Positions 15,739-27,000 of a DNA stretch of 64,000 bases are shown in pieces; the stretch's first letter is position 1, and each line of letters opens with the position of its first letter. The position numbers were made by a program, and so were the translations under genes. This DNA comes from CADEGZ01 sp035443705 (GTDB lineage: Bacteria > Pseudomonadota > Gammaproteobacteria > UBA6186 > Azoamicaceae). The stretch is taken from the NCBI GenBank assembly GCA_035443705.1, contig DAORSV010000001.1:4896-68895 (forward strand). Direction: 5' to 3'. Under the pieces are notes generated by a model. The model was given only the letters and a program-made list of their open reading frames with translations, was not told where the DNA came from and did not search any database.

Positions 15739-18700
15739 TTATTCTCCACAATCCTTCCATTGTTGCGTTTGGGGATAAGCAATATCCACAAATTCTGATT
15801 CTGAATCTCTTGGCGAAAAGTCAGAATAGTATCGATTATGGGTGAAATGATAGGTAAATGATAAGGAAAACATAGATTTCTTGAACTCAACTTGTCTTTG
15901 CGTCCCTAATGTAAATTCAAAAAGATGATCTCCTAACCAACGCTTTTTACTAAGCTCTAAGGTAACAGTTCGACGTTTAAAATTATTTTTACGTGCAAAT
16001 TGAACATATTTGTTTTTATCTTTATAAAACTTTTGAAATCGATAACCGGCATTTAATTGATAATCGCCTATGAGCTGTTTAATGTCAAAACTGACTTTTA
16101 GGTGATCCGGTGTATAAATACGATAATCTTGACGCGAAACTGCGCCAATATTTGAAAGAAATAAAGTATCCATTTTAGGTCGATACACCACCGTATCAGA
16201 TACTTCAAGGCCAAATCGATGCAATGATTTATAATCGGTATAAATATCTTGATCTAAAACACCTGGGGAATACAACCGATTCTGCGTTCGACTTAAACTC
16301 ATCAATCGTTTAAAAGTGGTCAGTGTAGGTAGATGATAAGCCTTAGGAGTTATATCTCTCTTTTGTGTGATTGAACCTTGAAATAAAGTCGACCACTCTG
16401 TTCGGTTACGCTCTGGTTTTTGAATAAAACCATAGGTGTCTAAATGAAATGACCAAGAAGAGAGGTAAGGATAATAACCTATCTGTTCTGATAATCCAAA
16501 CGTGTTTCCACCTGTTTTCCGTTTTCTGCTTAATATTTTGGTATTGAAATATGTTTTAATATTTTCGGCATAACGTCGATGTGCGGCGTTTAACTCAAAA
16601 TATTGTTCAATCTTAGATTGAAAAGTGCCTTGTTCTTCTATGTCGATTCGTTCATTATAGAGACCTCTGAATGACCAGGTGCTATTATGAATGGTTAATG
16701 GATTGCACAACCGGTAGTGTAAAGGCTCTTTCGGTTGATAGTATCCACTCGTGCACACTGCTGCTGGAACGGGATCAGTTATATAGTTTAAAGGACGTGC
16801 TAGAATATTCGCTTTTTCACTAAAAGGAATCCGTGCAGACAAACGATAAAGAGCTTCTTTCTGATCTTGTTTTGGAAATAATTTAAGTGTTTCTGTATTG
16901 GAAGCAATATATCGATAATTGGTTATTATTTTTCCATTGCGCCATTCATCTATTCTAACCCAAGCGGGCCCTACTATTTTAGCGACAATTGGATCATTTT
17001 GTGTTGCAACTTCATAAGGTATTTTCAGCTTTTGAACTATTTTTTTATTGTCTTTTTCAAACATGCGCACTCTCAACAACTGCCCCACGAATGGGTTTTC
17101 CATGTTAATTCGAAGTGCGTGTTCCCCCTTTGGCACGGCAACTTTTAGAACGCTTTTAGGCGTGTTAGGTGTCAATTGTATGCTTTTTGTACCCGTTTTG
17201 TCTAATTGGTAGTTTACAGTGAGATTTTGCGGAGCAACATTTAAAAAATCTGTCATGTGTAACTCAAACTGTAAAGTAGTTGGCTCGGGATTAACCAGCG
17301 CCAAAATGAGATATTCATTTCCAAAAACAATTTCTTCATCAGTCTCAAGTGCCGATAACAACGCTTTGCGTGCTCTTAAATTAGGTGCAGTCACTTGCCA
17401 ACCTTCTACATCTACCGTTCGAATACCCGCATTTTTTTGTGTAGAAATGGCTGTCCAAATGCTATTTTTTACGAATTTATTGATCAACGGTTCTAATTCG
17501 GCATTTAAAGGATATTGATTCGCTAAAGAAAAACTAAATGCCAAAGCGGCTGAGAATTGAGATGGATTTTTTTCAGCTAACCATAACAACTGTGTTATTT
17601 TTCTTGCAATATCTTCAGGTTGATTCTCGACAGATGTATTTAGAAAAGGTTTAATATTTCCATTGTATAACCACGTTGCTTCTTCCGCACTCGCTTTAGA
17701 AAAATATGGAAATGCTTCAACGGGATTTTCGATAGTCACTGCTTCTACAGTCGTCACAATAGGTGTATCACCGCCTGTTATCTCTACTTCATGACAACCT
17801 TCTTCAAAAAATATTTCGCTAACAACACGCCGACCAGGCACCTCTTTCGCATTATCAAGCAATATTAATTCCTCAGATGCTGTATTATTATTGATGCTTG
17901 TTACCCACAATTTATTTTTTGACCTAACCTCTATCCAACCATCAATTGGATTTAAATTATTTTTTAAATGCAAGGGCCGACTTTCTAAATGAAGACGTAA
18001 TGGTCCGCTAAATTTTAAGGTAAGTGGTTTACGCTTTGTTGCTTTATAGGTTTGCGTATAAAAATTTCGATCAACAGAATAGAGAAGTTCCCCACCCGCA
18101 TGACTGCTTATCAAGTCTGGCCGAAGTCGCAAAGTTGTGGGTTCAACGGTATTGGACTTATTAAAATTCGCTAACACTTCTGTATATTGCTTAAACATTC
18201 TACCCTTAAGTGCAAGCCAATAATGTTGTTGATCTCTATCTAAGCAATTAATAAATCGATCCATTACCTGCCACCAACCTAATTGATAAGCCGTTATCAG
18301 CATCGCAGAAGTCGGTTGCTTTGAATCCTCTAAAAGCAAGGCAAGCATCATCGCTAAATCAAAATTGCCATTTTTCGCTAAAGTCTCTACTAATGCTTGA
18401 AACACTTCTGTCGTCGGGTGAATTTTTAGGGCGGCCGCATAAAATGTTTGCTTTTCTATATTATTCGTCGACTCCTGATAATATTTCATTAATTTCGCTA
18501 ACGTTTTTTCACGAAATATTGGTCTTGGTTCATTAACAAATTGCGCACGCAAAATTTGTTCCGCCAAATAATTTTCGTTTAAATTTTTGAGAATGTCTGA
18601 CTGTAGTAATTTGGCTTCAAATTGTTCATTATCTTTCGTGCCATTGGCGATTTTTCCCGCAGTTTCAAGTGCGTTTAGCCAATCCTTTGACACCATTTCG

Positions 18701-20694
18701 CGCTGTAAATTCTCGTTTAAATTTTGCAACTTTTTCGTACACAACATATCTCCAGTATCTGCGTATGTGGTCGATTTTACGACAGCATTTGCGTACAGCT
18801 TATATTCGGCATTTAGAAAGCGAACCAAAGGAATCCAGTAATTCGTTAATTCATCGTTTTCTTGTAATGAATTAGGATAATTCTTAACTAATGTCAGAAA
18901 TTTTTTTCTTAAAGCAGCTTTGTCACACGTCTGCACAAGTGTCAAATATCGATACTCTGTTGGTTGAAAAACTTTAGAAGCTCTCTGTTGTAAAGCCACT
19001 TCTAATGGACAATTTTTTTGACATGTTTTCCATATTTTAACGGTTTTCGCAGAAGCAGGAATAGGTATTTCAAAAGTACCGACCGACACCAAATTTGAGC
19101 GAATTGTCTCATAACTGAAGGGTTCTTTAAAACTTGCATCGCATAATACTTCATTCTGTTTCTTTAAAATATTAAGACCACTTTCTCCAGCGGATACCGC
19201 ATAATACGATTTGTCTAAGACTTCTAGATCTGAGACATCAAATAAAAATGGTTTCTGCTTGTCTACTTGAACCCAAAAACTTTGCCCAACCGATTCTGGT
19301 TGAAGATTAATTAAAACGCGTAGCCAAGTAGCTGCGGGAGAAGGTGTCAATTGATACAGCAAATAAGCATTTTCTTCTTCTATATTGCTATTAGGTATAC
19401 GAACAAAAGAGGCATCTCCTAATCTTGCTAAATACTCGCGCAAAAATCGTTCATCTGTATAATAAGGTTCTCGAGAAGCGCCTATCTCCAATAATTTTGA
19501 GAGCATAAATGTATGATATTGAACCGTATGATCATTTCCCAGCTGCACGGGAACTAAATGTCGATAGAACGTATTATAATCAACCAAGTTATCATACGCA
19601 GTTTGTACTGCGGAATAATCTTTTCGTTTAAGTGCCGCATCCTGTATTAAAGAAGCACCTAAAACTGCCCCTTCTCTAAATCGATTATCCCAGGCGGCAT
19701 GTAATCCGTCTCGTTCAATTTTTTCCAAATGCTTGTCAGTTATTTCTTTCCCGTATCCACAAGGACTATCCGATTTAAAAATAAAATCCTGCCACTTTTG
19801 TGCCAACACACGAACATATAATGGTGCATTACTTTTTAAACACAATATATGTTCTCCACAAGGAATGTCTAGGTATGCAGTCTCTCGTTTAGAAACAACC
19901 GCTCTTTTACCATTCACAAATACGGAAGATATGTTTTCCATTGTACTGTTATATTTTAAACATTTTAGAGGTTTGGAATCCAAAAAGGTCTCTATTTCCC
20001 AATTTTGAAAAAGTGTTCCTTCGCTGTCAGGATATGCAAAATGGGATTCAATCGCTAGGCGTGCAGGACCTATGACTTTTATATCCGTTGGGCATTTTGT
20101 TTCTATATACTGAAATTTTTGCAATCCCGCCTCATATCCTCGACATAATAAAACAGTTTTTCCCGGCAAAGAAATAACGTCTCGATAAGGCGCTAATTCA
20201 CTCAATAATTTTTTCTTAGAAACAAACAACGAAACATCAACAACGTGATTCTTTCTATTTTCTATTCGAGCCAAACTGACCGATTCTGAAAAATTTTCCG
20301 TGATAAACAACCCTTTTTTTTCTTTTTCGCTGTGTTTAAAAAACGATTTGATATATAAACCTGTTCCTTGTGAAAAACTCAGTCCAAAATTTTCTGCTTC
20401 ACAAAAATCACTGTGCGAATCGAGAAGCAAATTTTCTCCTCTGGGTATTCTAACAATTGTAAACTCTCCAGGATTTAACCTTATTTTATACGTATCCGTT
20501 TTTGGCTCGTATAACGGCTTATTTCCTTTAACCCAATATTCTTTATCTGAAACTGCATCCCAACGAAAAGGTACATCATAACTAGACAACAACTGTGACT
20601 GCAATTCATCCACTTCGGCAAATATCGAAGCTGAAGTCAGTAAAAGCAATATTACAAAAATACTTTTTCCAAATTTTATAACCGACATTGCCAT
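15739..20694 (-). CDS. Very large secreted protein with C-terminal beta-barrel-like region
   Basis: 1651 residues. A clear signal peptide ends at about SIFA/EVD (residue 26). The next 1300 residues alternate beta-rich segments with helical, TPR-like stretches (about 600-860). From about 1370 to 1620 there are short amphipathic strands with aromatic girdle residues, for example WSFHLDTYGF, HRFGLEVSDTVVY, YQLNAGYRFQKF and FSLSFTYHF, as in an outer-membrane barrel. A polar tail of about 30 residues follows, so the protein does not end with the usual terminal aromatic. Unrecognised family. It starts 3 bp after the hydrolase-like gene, and its end supplies the binding site of the HEAT-like gene. 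It could be a second outer-membrane component of the exporter. Confidence 0.7.
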   Translation of the reverse strand: MAMSVIKFGKSIFVILLLLTSASIFAEVDELQSQLLSSYDVPFRWDAVSDKEYWVKGNKPLYEPKTDTYKIRLNPGEFTIVRIPRGENLLLDSHSDFCEAENFGLSFSQGTGLYIKSFFKHSEKEKKGLFITENFSESVSLARIENRKNHVVDVSLFVSKKKLLSELAPYRDVISLPGKTVLLCRGYEAGLQKFQYIETKCPTDIKVIGPARLAIESHFAYPDSEGTLFQNWEIETFLDSKPLKCLKYNSTMENISSVFVNGKRAVVSKRETAYLDIPCGEHILCLKSNAPLYVRVLAQKWQDFIFKSDSPCGYGKEITDKHLEKIERDGLHAAWDNRFREGAVLGASLIQDAALKRKDYSAVQTAYDNLVDYNTFYRHLVPVQLGNDHTVQYHTFMLSKLLEIGASREPYYTDERFLREYLARLGDASFVRIPNSNIEEENAYLLYQLTPSPAATWLRVLINLQPESVGQSFWVQVDKQKPFLFDVSDLEVLDKSYYAVSAGESGLNILKKQNEVLCDASFKEPFSYETIRSNLVSVGTFEIPIPASAKTVKIWKTCQKNCPLEVALQQRASKVFQPTEYRYLTLVQTCDKAALRKKFLTLVKNYPNSLQENDELTNYWIPLVRFLNAEYKLYANAVVKSTTYADTGDMLCTKKLQNLNENLQREMVSKDWLNALETAGKIANGTKDNEQFEAKLLQSDILKNLNENYLAEQILRAQFVNEPRPIFREKTLAKLMKYYQESTNNIEKQTFYAAALKIHPTTEVFQALVETLAKNGNFDLAMMLALLLEDSKQPTSAMLITAYQLGWWQVMDRFINCLDRDQQHYWLALKGRMFKQYTEVLANFNKSNTVEPTTLRLRPDLISSHAGGELLYSVDRNFYTQTYKATKRKPLTLKFSGPLRLHLESRPLHLKNNLNPIDGWIEVRSKNKLWVTSINNNTASEELILLDNAKEVPGRRVVSEIFFEEGCHEVEITGGDTPIVTTVEAVTIENPVEAFPYFSKASAEEATWLYNGNIKPFLNTSVENQPEDIARKITQLLWLAEKNPSQFSAALAFSFSLANQYPLNAELEPLINKFVKNSIWTAISTQKNAGIRTVDVEGWQVTAPNLRARKALLSALETDEEIVFGNEYLILALVNPEPTTLQFELHMTDFLNVAPQNLTVNYQLDKTGTKSIQLTPNTPKSVLKVAVPKGEHALRINMENPFVGQLLRVRMFEKDNKKIVQKLKIPYEVATQNDPIVAKIVGPAWVRIDEWRNGKIITNYRYIASNTETLKLFPKQDQKEALYRLSARIPFSEKANILARPLNYITDPVPAAVCTSGYYQPKEPLHYRLCNPLTIHNSTWSFRGLYNERIDIEEQGTFQSKIEQYFELNAAHRRYAENIKTYFNTKILSRKRKTGGNTFGLSEQIGYYPYLSSWSFHLDTYGFIQKPERNRTEWSTLFQGSITQKRDITPKAYHLPTLTTFKRLMSLSRTQNRLYSPGVLDQDIYTDYKSLHRFGLEVSDTVVYRPKMDTLFLSNIGAVSRQDYRIYTPDHLKVSFDIKQLIGDYQLNAGYRFQKFYKDKNKYVQFARKNNFKRRTVTLELSKKRWLGDHLFEFTLGTQRQVEFKKSMFSLSFTYHFTHNRYYSDFSPRDSESEFVDIAYPQTQQWKDCGE

Positions 20695-20697
20695 CCT

Positions 20698-21597
20698 TTA
20701 ATCCTTAGCTATACAACTTGAAAAAGAATGGCGAAGAGCATCGCTGTCAACCATTGCTTCCCTAAATTTTCTACTCATTTCAATATGCACAAACCCCGAA
20801 TAGCCATTTTTAAGTAAATCTAAGGCCACAGTATTCCTTGTGCCACCTAACTCGGTAATCTCATTTGGATAAACAGAAACAACATAAGAAGACTGATGTT
20901 TCATACAATTAGCATATTTTAAAACCCAATGAGACGGGTTGTGAGATGCTGAACTCACAATCATGTCTGCCCTGCTACCCGCCTCTGTTTCTCTTTTATT
21001 TTCTGAAAAGCCATGAATTTGAATTATTTTCCCTTGAGGGAACTGTTTTGAGATTGCACGACTAAATGCCATTAGATAACTTTTCTTAAGATGTGCCATA
21101 TCTGCATTGATGAGTTGTTCTCCTTCGCGATAAGAACGACGGACTGTATTCCAAGCTATTGCAAAAAATTGTCCCTCAGGTAACAATTGAAGTGAAATTT
21201 CTCTTGTAAGGGCATCAGACGGGACATGTGGTATTTCTAATGCGTATTTTTTAGGCAAGGCTAAATTGATCCAATACAATCCCCTGCCAAATTTTGCAGT
21301 ATGTGATTCTTTTAGAATAACAATATTGCCTTTTTTTTCCGAAGAAAAAATCATTTCATAACCCAAATTTTCCCATAATGTTTTTATTGCAGGCGTTATA
21401 TTTCCTTGTAAAACTTTTTCAAATAATTCTGTGACGGAAGTCATCTCAGCTTCGCTAATTTCTTGATAAGTGCCGCCACGAGAAGCTTCTCTTAACATTT
21501 TTTTCATACTTTGCTCCTCTGAAAAACAAGAAAAACTAAGGCTACATAAAGCAAAAATTCGCAATAGAAACAATTGCTTATTCATTACTTTCTGCAT
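20698..21597 (-). CDS. Periplasmic amidohydrolase-like protein
   Basis: 299 residues with a signal peptide (about 1-30). Conserved-looking stations are EIPHVPSD, INADMAHLKKSYLMAF, IIQIHGF, TELGGTRN and FVHIEMSRKFREAM. Their order (His, Asp-x-x-His, His, Glu, Glu) recalls zinc amidohydrolases of the N-formylglutamate amidohydrolase and poly-gamma-glutamate hydrolase type, but I cannot confirm family membership. The first half aligns with the two repeated domains at the C-terminus of the PgsC-like protein in the same operon. It overlaps the upstream gene by 20 bp. A second in-frame ATG at 21585 is possible. Likely acts on the polymer in the periplasm (inference). Confidence 0.65.
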   Translation of the reverse strand: MQKVMNKQLFLLRIFALCSLSFSCFSEEQSMKKMLREASRGGTYQEISEAEMTSVTELFEKVLQGNITPAIKTLWENLGYEMIFSSEKKGNIVILKESHTAKFGRGLYWINLALPKKYALEIPHVPSDALTREISLQLLPEGQFFAIAWNTVRRSYREGEQLINADMAHLKKSYLMAFSRAISKQFPQGKIIQIHGFSENKRETEAGSRADMIVSSASHNPSHWVLKYANCMKHQSSYVVSVYPNEITELGGTRNTVALDLLKNGYSGFVHIEMSRKFREAMVDSDALRHSFSSCIAKD

Positions 21598-24058
21598 TGT
21601 TAACCCTCATTTCTTGAATAAACTTGCGCTGTTCTACAAAGCCTGGCGTAATTTTTGTTAATGATAAATAACCAACCGCACCCTCATTTAGCTTAAAATG
21701 TAGCGTATATCTGCCAACTGGCATATCGCTTCCCAGCGGAATAAATAAAAGCTGTCCAAAATCTACTTGTTCAGAATCTGTTCCAAACACGGGCAATTTT
21801 TCCGAATTATCTGATCGAATATCGAATATATATTCTAAGAAGCTCCATTCCGACCAAGGACCCATACCCTTTGGTTTTGGCGGTTCAAGTGTTGCGGAAA
21901 TTTGAGATCGCATACGCGTTCGATCGGGGCTAAAGTATTTTAAGATCAAAGTTTCTGGTTCTATTGTGGTTCTCTCATACACAAAGGTTAAGCCCTCTTT
22001 TTCAAGTTTATTAACCAACATTCTCGTATAACCCTCTTTCTCAATCTCAAGGTAGTTAACAAAAAATTTTGCGGGTCTCGATGCTTCAATTTTAAACGTA
22101 TAGTTTCCTTCGGCAATTGGGGGTAAGGCAATTTCACCTCGTTTTCCTATCACTGCAGTTTCATAATATTGTTTTTGATTAAGATAAATACGGATATTCA
22201 TAGGAGAGTCTTCTTCAGATTGCCAAGCTAAAGTAGGATTAGCCATATCCATTCCCATCATTGTCTTAAAATGCAGTTCTAAAGAAACACCCATACGAAC
22301 TTGCTGAAAATAGCTGGGCAAGGTAAACTGCCTAAACGGTACAGGTCCATCGAAAGGTCTGTAGAGTATGCGTCCTAACCACGCCCCTTCTGGATGATAT
22401 TCCTCCCATAAATAACGACCCTGCAATACATCCGGGTTATCAATACTAGGACGATGCTGTAAAATTAAGATTTTAACGCTACTTTCTTTAAATAAATTAG
22501 CATAATTTATTGGTTTTAAATAAAACCAACGTGCCTGCATTTCTTTAGCGATATCGAATACAAAGCTATCTTCTGGTACACGAATTTTTCTGATCATTTT
22601 ATTTGGACGGTTGTAACCCGCGACTAATACAGGATTTTTTTTCGTCAATATTCGGATTTTTACAACCTCTGGAGGCAAATAAAAATATTGGCTAACCGGA
22701 TCCGAAACTTTATACTTTTCATTTAATCCTGTTAATCTATCGTACTTAAGCCATAAAAATATGTTCGATATATCTCCTTTGGACACCACAACATTCTTGT
22801 TATCTAGCAATTCAAAGCTGGCAATGTAATCATTTTTATCGATATCTTTTGGTTCAGAAAAAAGACACCGCAAATCAATTCTAAATGGCGTACTCTCCGT
22901 TTCTTTATGCGCAACAGCAAATTCTACTGGCATATTCTGCTTAGCCATAAATGTTTGCAAATAAATAGGCTCAGGAGTAATTTCTGTCTTTTTTTGTTTT
23001 TCTATTTGGTATGCACGAACGGCTATTTTCTCTTTAGCCGTAATTTTCAACAATCCGCTTTTAAAAAAATGCGTAAATTTTTGAACCATTGTATTTTGAT
23101 GCGTTATCAATCCACTTTGACGCTCATCAATACCTCGACCAAACCAATTATATTCAATCAGAGAATCTTTTTTCAACGTGCCTTCTACTGCCGTTATTTC
23201 TAATTCTATTTCCCCGCCAGGTTCTGATATCGGAATAATGCCCTCATGATTTTCATCAACAAGCACACCTGCGGGCGGCAATAAAACACCATACGGCATA
23301 CCATCATTTTGTTCTAAAACATACAATGATTTTCTACGATAATCAGAGCCCACTATTCCTTCTGGTCCTATCGGTACCCAACTGTGTATCAAAGAATTTT
23401 GCTTTTCTTCTTCGGTTAAAAACTCGGCTGGATACACATTCCCAGCTGCCAACATTTGTTTTGCATAATCGTTCATTCTATTCCATATATAATGTAATTT
23501 ATAATCGGATACTTTCCTCGTTACATAGCACCTAATGGCCACATTTTTAATAATCTTATCTTTTGATACTAAACGTAATTGTATTGTTTTGGGATTCTTA
23601 AATTCATCCATATTCAACACAAAAACATTACTATCTGTTGGTATCAATCCTTTTTCTAAAAAATAAGCGTTTGTGTAAACGAAATCTTGATTGTCTACTT
23701 TTTTAATAAAAGCCGAGATACCATTTCTAAGGTTATATATTTTTCTAGCTAAAACTTTTTTACTCGAATCGAGCACCTGATATTCCAACGCATAATTAAC
23801 AACATCAAGAAATGGTAAGGTGCTTTCAATTACTGCATTAGAAACAATTTTAATTAATCGGCTATCTGCGGTTGAAAATGTAATCCAAGCATTTTCATCG
23901 AGCTCATAAACTATGCTAACAGCCGACTTATCCAAAAATACCGCTTTTTTAGCATCGATTTTATCTAACGAAACTGTTTCGCTGAAAAATAGCGTTAATA
24001 TAAAAAGTATAATGGAAACTATTAAGAACAACCAAGCCAGCCTCATGAATTTTTCCAT
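21578..24058 (-). CDS. Membrane-anchored beta-rich periplasmic protein of the polymer cluster
   Basis: 826 residues. One N-terminal membrane helix (about 6-27, no obvious cleavage site) is followed by a long beta-rich region, presumably periplasmic. Several segments look like carbohydrate-binding or immunoglobulin-like sandwiches (PGGEIELEITAVEGTLKKD; IYLNQKQYYETAVIGKRGEI). I do not recognise the family. It overlaps the PgsC-like gene by 16 bp; an internal ATG at 24046 would give the classic ATGA overlap and is also possible, since both have GGA-type sites. Its position directly after the PgsC-like gene resembles that of the PgsA/CapA periplasmic partner in Gram-positive operons, but I see no sequence likeness to PgsA. 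Confidence 0.7.
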   Translation of the reverse strand: MEKFMRLAWLFLIVSIILFILTLFFSETVSLDKIDAKKAVFLDKSAVSIVYELDENAWITFSTADSRLIKIVSNAVIESTLPFLDVVNYALEYQVLDSSKKVLARKIYNLRNGISAFIKKVDNQDFVYTNAYFLEKGLIPTDSNVFVLNMDEFKNPKTIQLRLVSKDKIIKNVAIRCYVTRKVSDYKLHYIWNRMNDYAKQMLAAGNVYPAEFLTEEEKQNSLIHSWVPIGPEGIVGSDYRRKSLYVLEQNDGMPYGVLLPPAGVLVDENHEGIIPISEPGGEIELEITAVEGTLKKDSLIEYNWFGRGIDERQSGLITHQNTMVQKFTHFFKSGLLKITAKEKIAVRAYQIEKQKKTEITPEPIYLQTFMAKQNMPVEFAVAHKETESTPFRIDLRCLFSEPKDIDKNDYIASFELLDNKNVVVSKGDISNIFLWLKYDRLTGLNEKYKVSDPVSQYFYLPPEVVKIRILTKKNPVLVAGYNRPNKMIRKIRVPEDSFVFDIAKEMQARWFYLKPINYANLFKESSVKILILQHRPSIDNPDVLQGRYLWEEYHPEGAWLGRILYRPFDGPVPFRQFTLPSYFQQVRMGVSLELHFKTMMGMDMANPTLAWQSEEDSPMNIRIYLNQKQYYETAVIGKRGEIALPPIAEGNYTFKIEASRPAKFFVNYLEIEKEGYTRMLVNKLEKEGLTFVYERTTIEPETLILKYFSPDRTRMRSQISATLEPPKPKGMGPWSEWSFLEYIFDIRSDNSEKLPVFGTDSEQVDFGQLLFIPLGSDMPVGRYTLHFKLNEGAVGYLSLTKITPGFVEQRKFIQEMRVNNAESNE

Positions 24059-27000
24059 AATTCAATCCAAATTGCACGTTCTCCAAGAAACTCATTAAAA
24101 TTTTTTCTATCAAGCTTGTCTACTGTTGTAGCATATGTTTTTTCAAATTGTCTCGGAAAAAGATTAGCAACCATCAATAATTCATTAGTGGAAGAATAAA
24201 CAAATAAAAACGATTGACCGGATGTGATGTCGACAACCCTTTCAAGCTGATAATTTTTATAATTATTTTTAAGGTTTTCTAAAACAACCATATCTTGATT
24301 TACAAGATAGCTTTTCAAATCTTTTTTAAATTCGTTATCAATAACGCCTTGTTTTTGTGGTAATAATTTTGATGCAATATATTTATAGGCATCTCCTGTA
24401 AATGTCGAAATACCTAGCGCATTAAAGGCAGACATTTCAAACTTTACTTGATCTCGCAATCGATACCCTGATCTTAATAATGGCGAAAGCCACATAATAC
24501 CAAATTGTTTGTTTTGCGTAGCTGGAATGTAAAGTGACTGCGGCACAAACCCTACCTCATAACCTGCTGTTTCGACTCTACCATCAACAGGAAGAATTGT
24601 AAGACCATTTTGCTCCATACGATTAATTAACAATTTTGTTAGGGTTGATTCATAATTTTTTTCGGCATTTCCAGTATCCAACGCTAATACAATATCTGCA
24701 GGTGGCAAAGGGATCTCGTCTCTTATGGTTAGTGCACGAATTTGTAATGTCATCATCGGAAGGTTTGAATTTTCGCGAAGAAGCACTTGATTGAGTAAAT
24801 TAAAAATATTTACTTTGTTTTCAGATCTAATAATATCCGATGAATAATCTGTGTTGGCATAAGGCGTGGCGCCACCAATTAAGAGCGCTTGAGCTTGGAT
24901 AACTTCAAATAAGGATACTGAAAACTCAAAAGTATTAGCTTCAAAAATAGGCCTTGGGACTTCTACAACATAGGGTTCTGAATGCCCGAGCCTAAAAACG
25001 TATGTCCCCCAATATTTACGTTTTGGTGCGGCTTCGTTTTCGGATAATATTAAGTAATCTTTTCCCGTAGATAAATGATGATAACGAATAATTTCATAAT
25101 TAAAAACAATTGCCGCTGTATTTATCTTATGTAATTCTTCTAATCCTAATGTGCTCCAGGCATTATTTTTGTATTCGGAGTTTAATACTTTAATCAAAGG
25201 CGTGATAATTTCATCATCAAAATAAAGCAATTCTTCTTGTTTAGCGGGAACGTAAGCGTTTGTGCCGCTTGCTGCCAAACGATCTTTGCTTGAAAAAAGC
25301 CACTCTTGCAGATAACCATCAATAGTTTTATCCAACGCTAATAATGGTATATCCTTTGTATTCACCGAACTCATTGAAAATACTTTTCTAATACTGTCTC
25401 TATTTAAGATCAGCTCTGAAAAGTTTCTTCGTGAATCATCTCTCTGAATATTTTTAGAACCATTACTACCCCATTTTATATCAAATTTATCGACGAGCTG
25501 TTTTAATCTTACTAAATTAAGGCTAGGAGGTACTCCGGATTTTACCCACAAGGCAGTTTGCTGTTCGGAGGTGTTTTTTTCATTTTCTGGCTTAATCATG
25601 TTGTTTAAAGAAGGTGTATTATCCGCTGTGTACCCGCGAATTTGCAGCACTTCATTTTTTTTCAATGTGTGATGAAAAACTTGGTATAACGTTTGGTAAT
25701 AATTTAAAACATCTGAAGATCCATCTATATTTGAATTACGATAAGAACCCGCAATTGCTAGCGCTTGCGCTTTCATGTCTTGAAATAACCATATCCCGAC
25801 TTCTAGAGTATTTCTTTCATCCATGGGTGCAGGAACTTCAACCAACAGTTTATTTAGCGATTTCAGGGAAAATACATAAAGGCCCCATCCTCGCTTTGGC
25901 GCATTTTCTTTTAAATACAGATAACTATCCTGAACTTTTTCAATACTATAATTTAACCGCTTAAGCAAGCTTGCAGCGCGGATTAATGATTCTTCCGAAC
26001 GATGTTCAACATAGTTTGATATATTTTTAAGCGCCTCTGAAAATATATCTAGCTCAAATGGTTGAGGGAGAGCAACTGAATTTGCATGCCGCGTTTTATA
26101 TAAATCTAATTTATCAACATCAATCGTTTCGATTAAATTTTTGTTTGTTTCAGCCATAATATTTTCGTTTAGTGACAATAGCGTTCCGTTAGTGTAGTTC
26201 ATGTTTGGAAAAAGCGTTAATGAAAAACCAATAACGCTGGCTATAATCACGGAAAATATCGACACTTGTAGGGTTGCTCGTGTTAAGCTGCTATAGATAT
26301 CCTTGTCGTACATTTTTATAGCAATCAATGTTGGTAGCAAATAACCAAATCCATAATAGTCACTTATTTTGACTAATGGGAAAAAATATATTAAGAAAAA
26401 ACTCAAAATCATTTTATATATAAAACTAACATTAAAAAACAAAAGTAATTTTCTGGCTCCCTCAATATGTCTTTTCGCAAAAAAAGGCATTTTTATTAAT
26501 CGGCTAGCTATAATCAAAATGATAGTCGCTTCAATAAAAGAAGATAATATTTTCTCGGGTTGATACCATTGAAGGGCAATTAGCGAAGGAATTAAAATGC
26601 CATTAAAATCCCAGCCGTACAGCAAATTCATTCGAGAGGCAAGGAATGCGGTAACAATTAAAACAATATAGGATTTTGGACTGGCCAAGATGGAGCCAGC
26701 AATGTCTGAATACACATAACTTAAGCTTCCAATATTAAAATTTGTAAACTCCATCAAGAAGAATCTAACGATACAATAAGTTAATCCAATATTAACAAAT
26801 AAGGGACCAATCCCTCTCAAAATACCTGTTTTCCAAAAATTATTTGCGATCAGCACACCAACTATTAATCCAAAGCTATGTAAATTATTTCGATAATCGA
26901 ATAAAATGTTAAACTGCGCATTAACATATTCGCCTATAATAGGCAAAAGCCAACCATCTAAGATTATGCGCACTAAAACATTGGTAAGTAGCAAGGCAAA

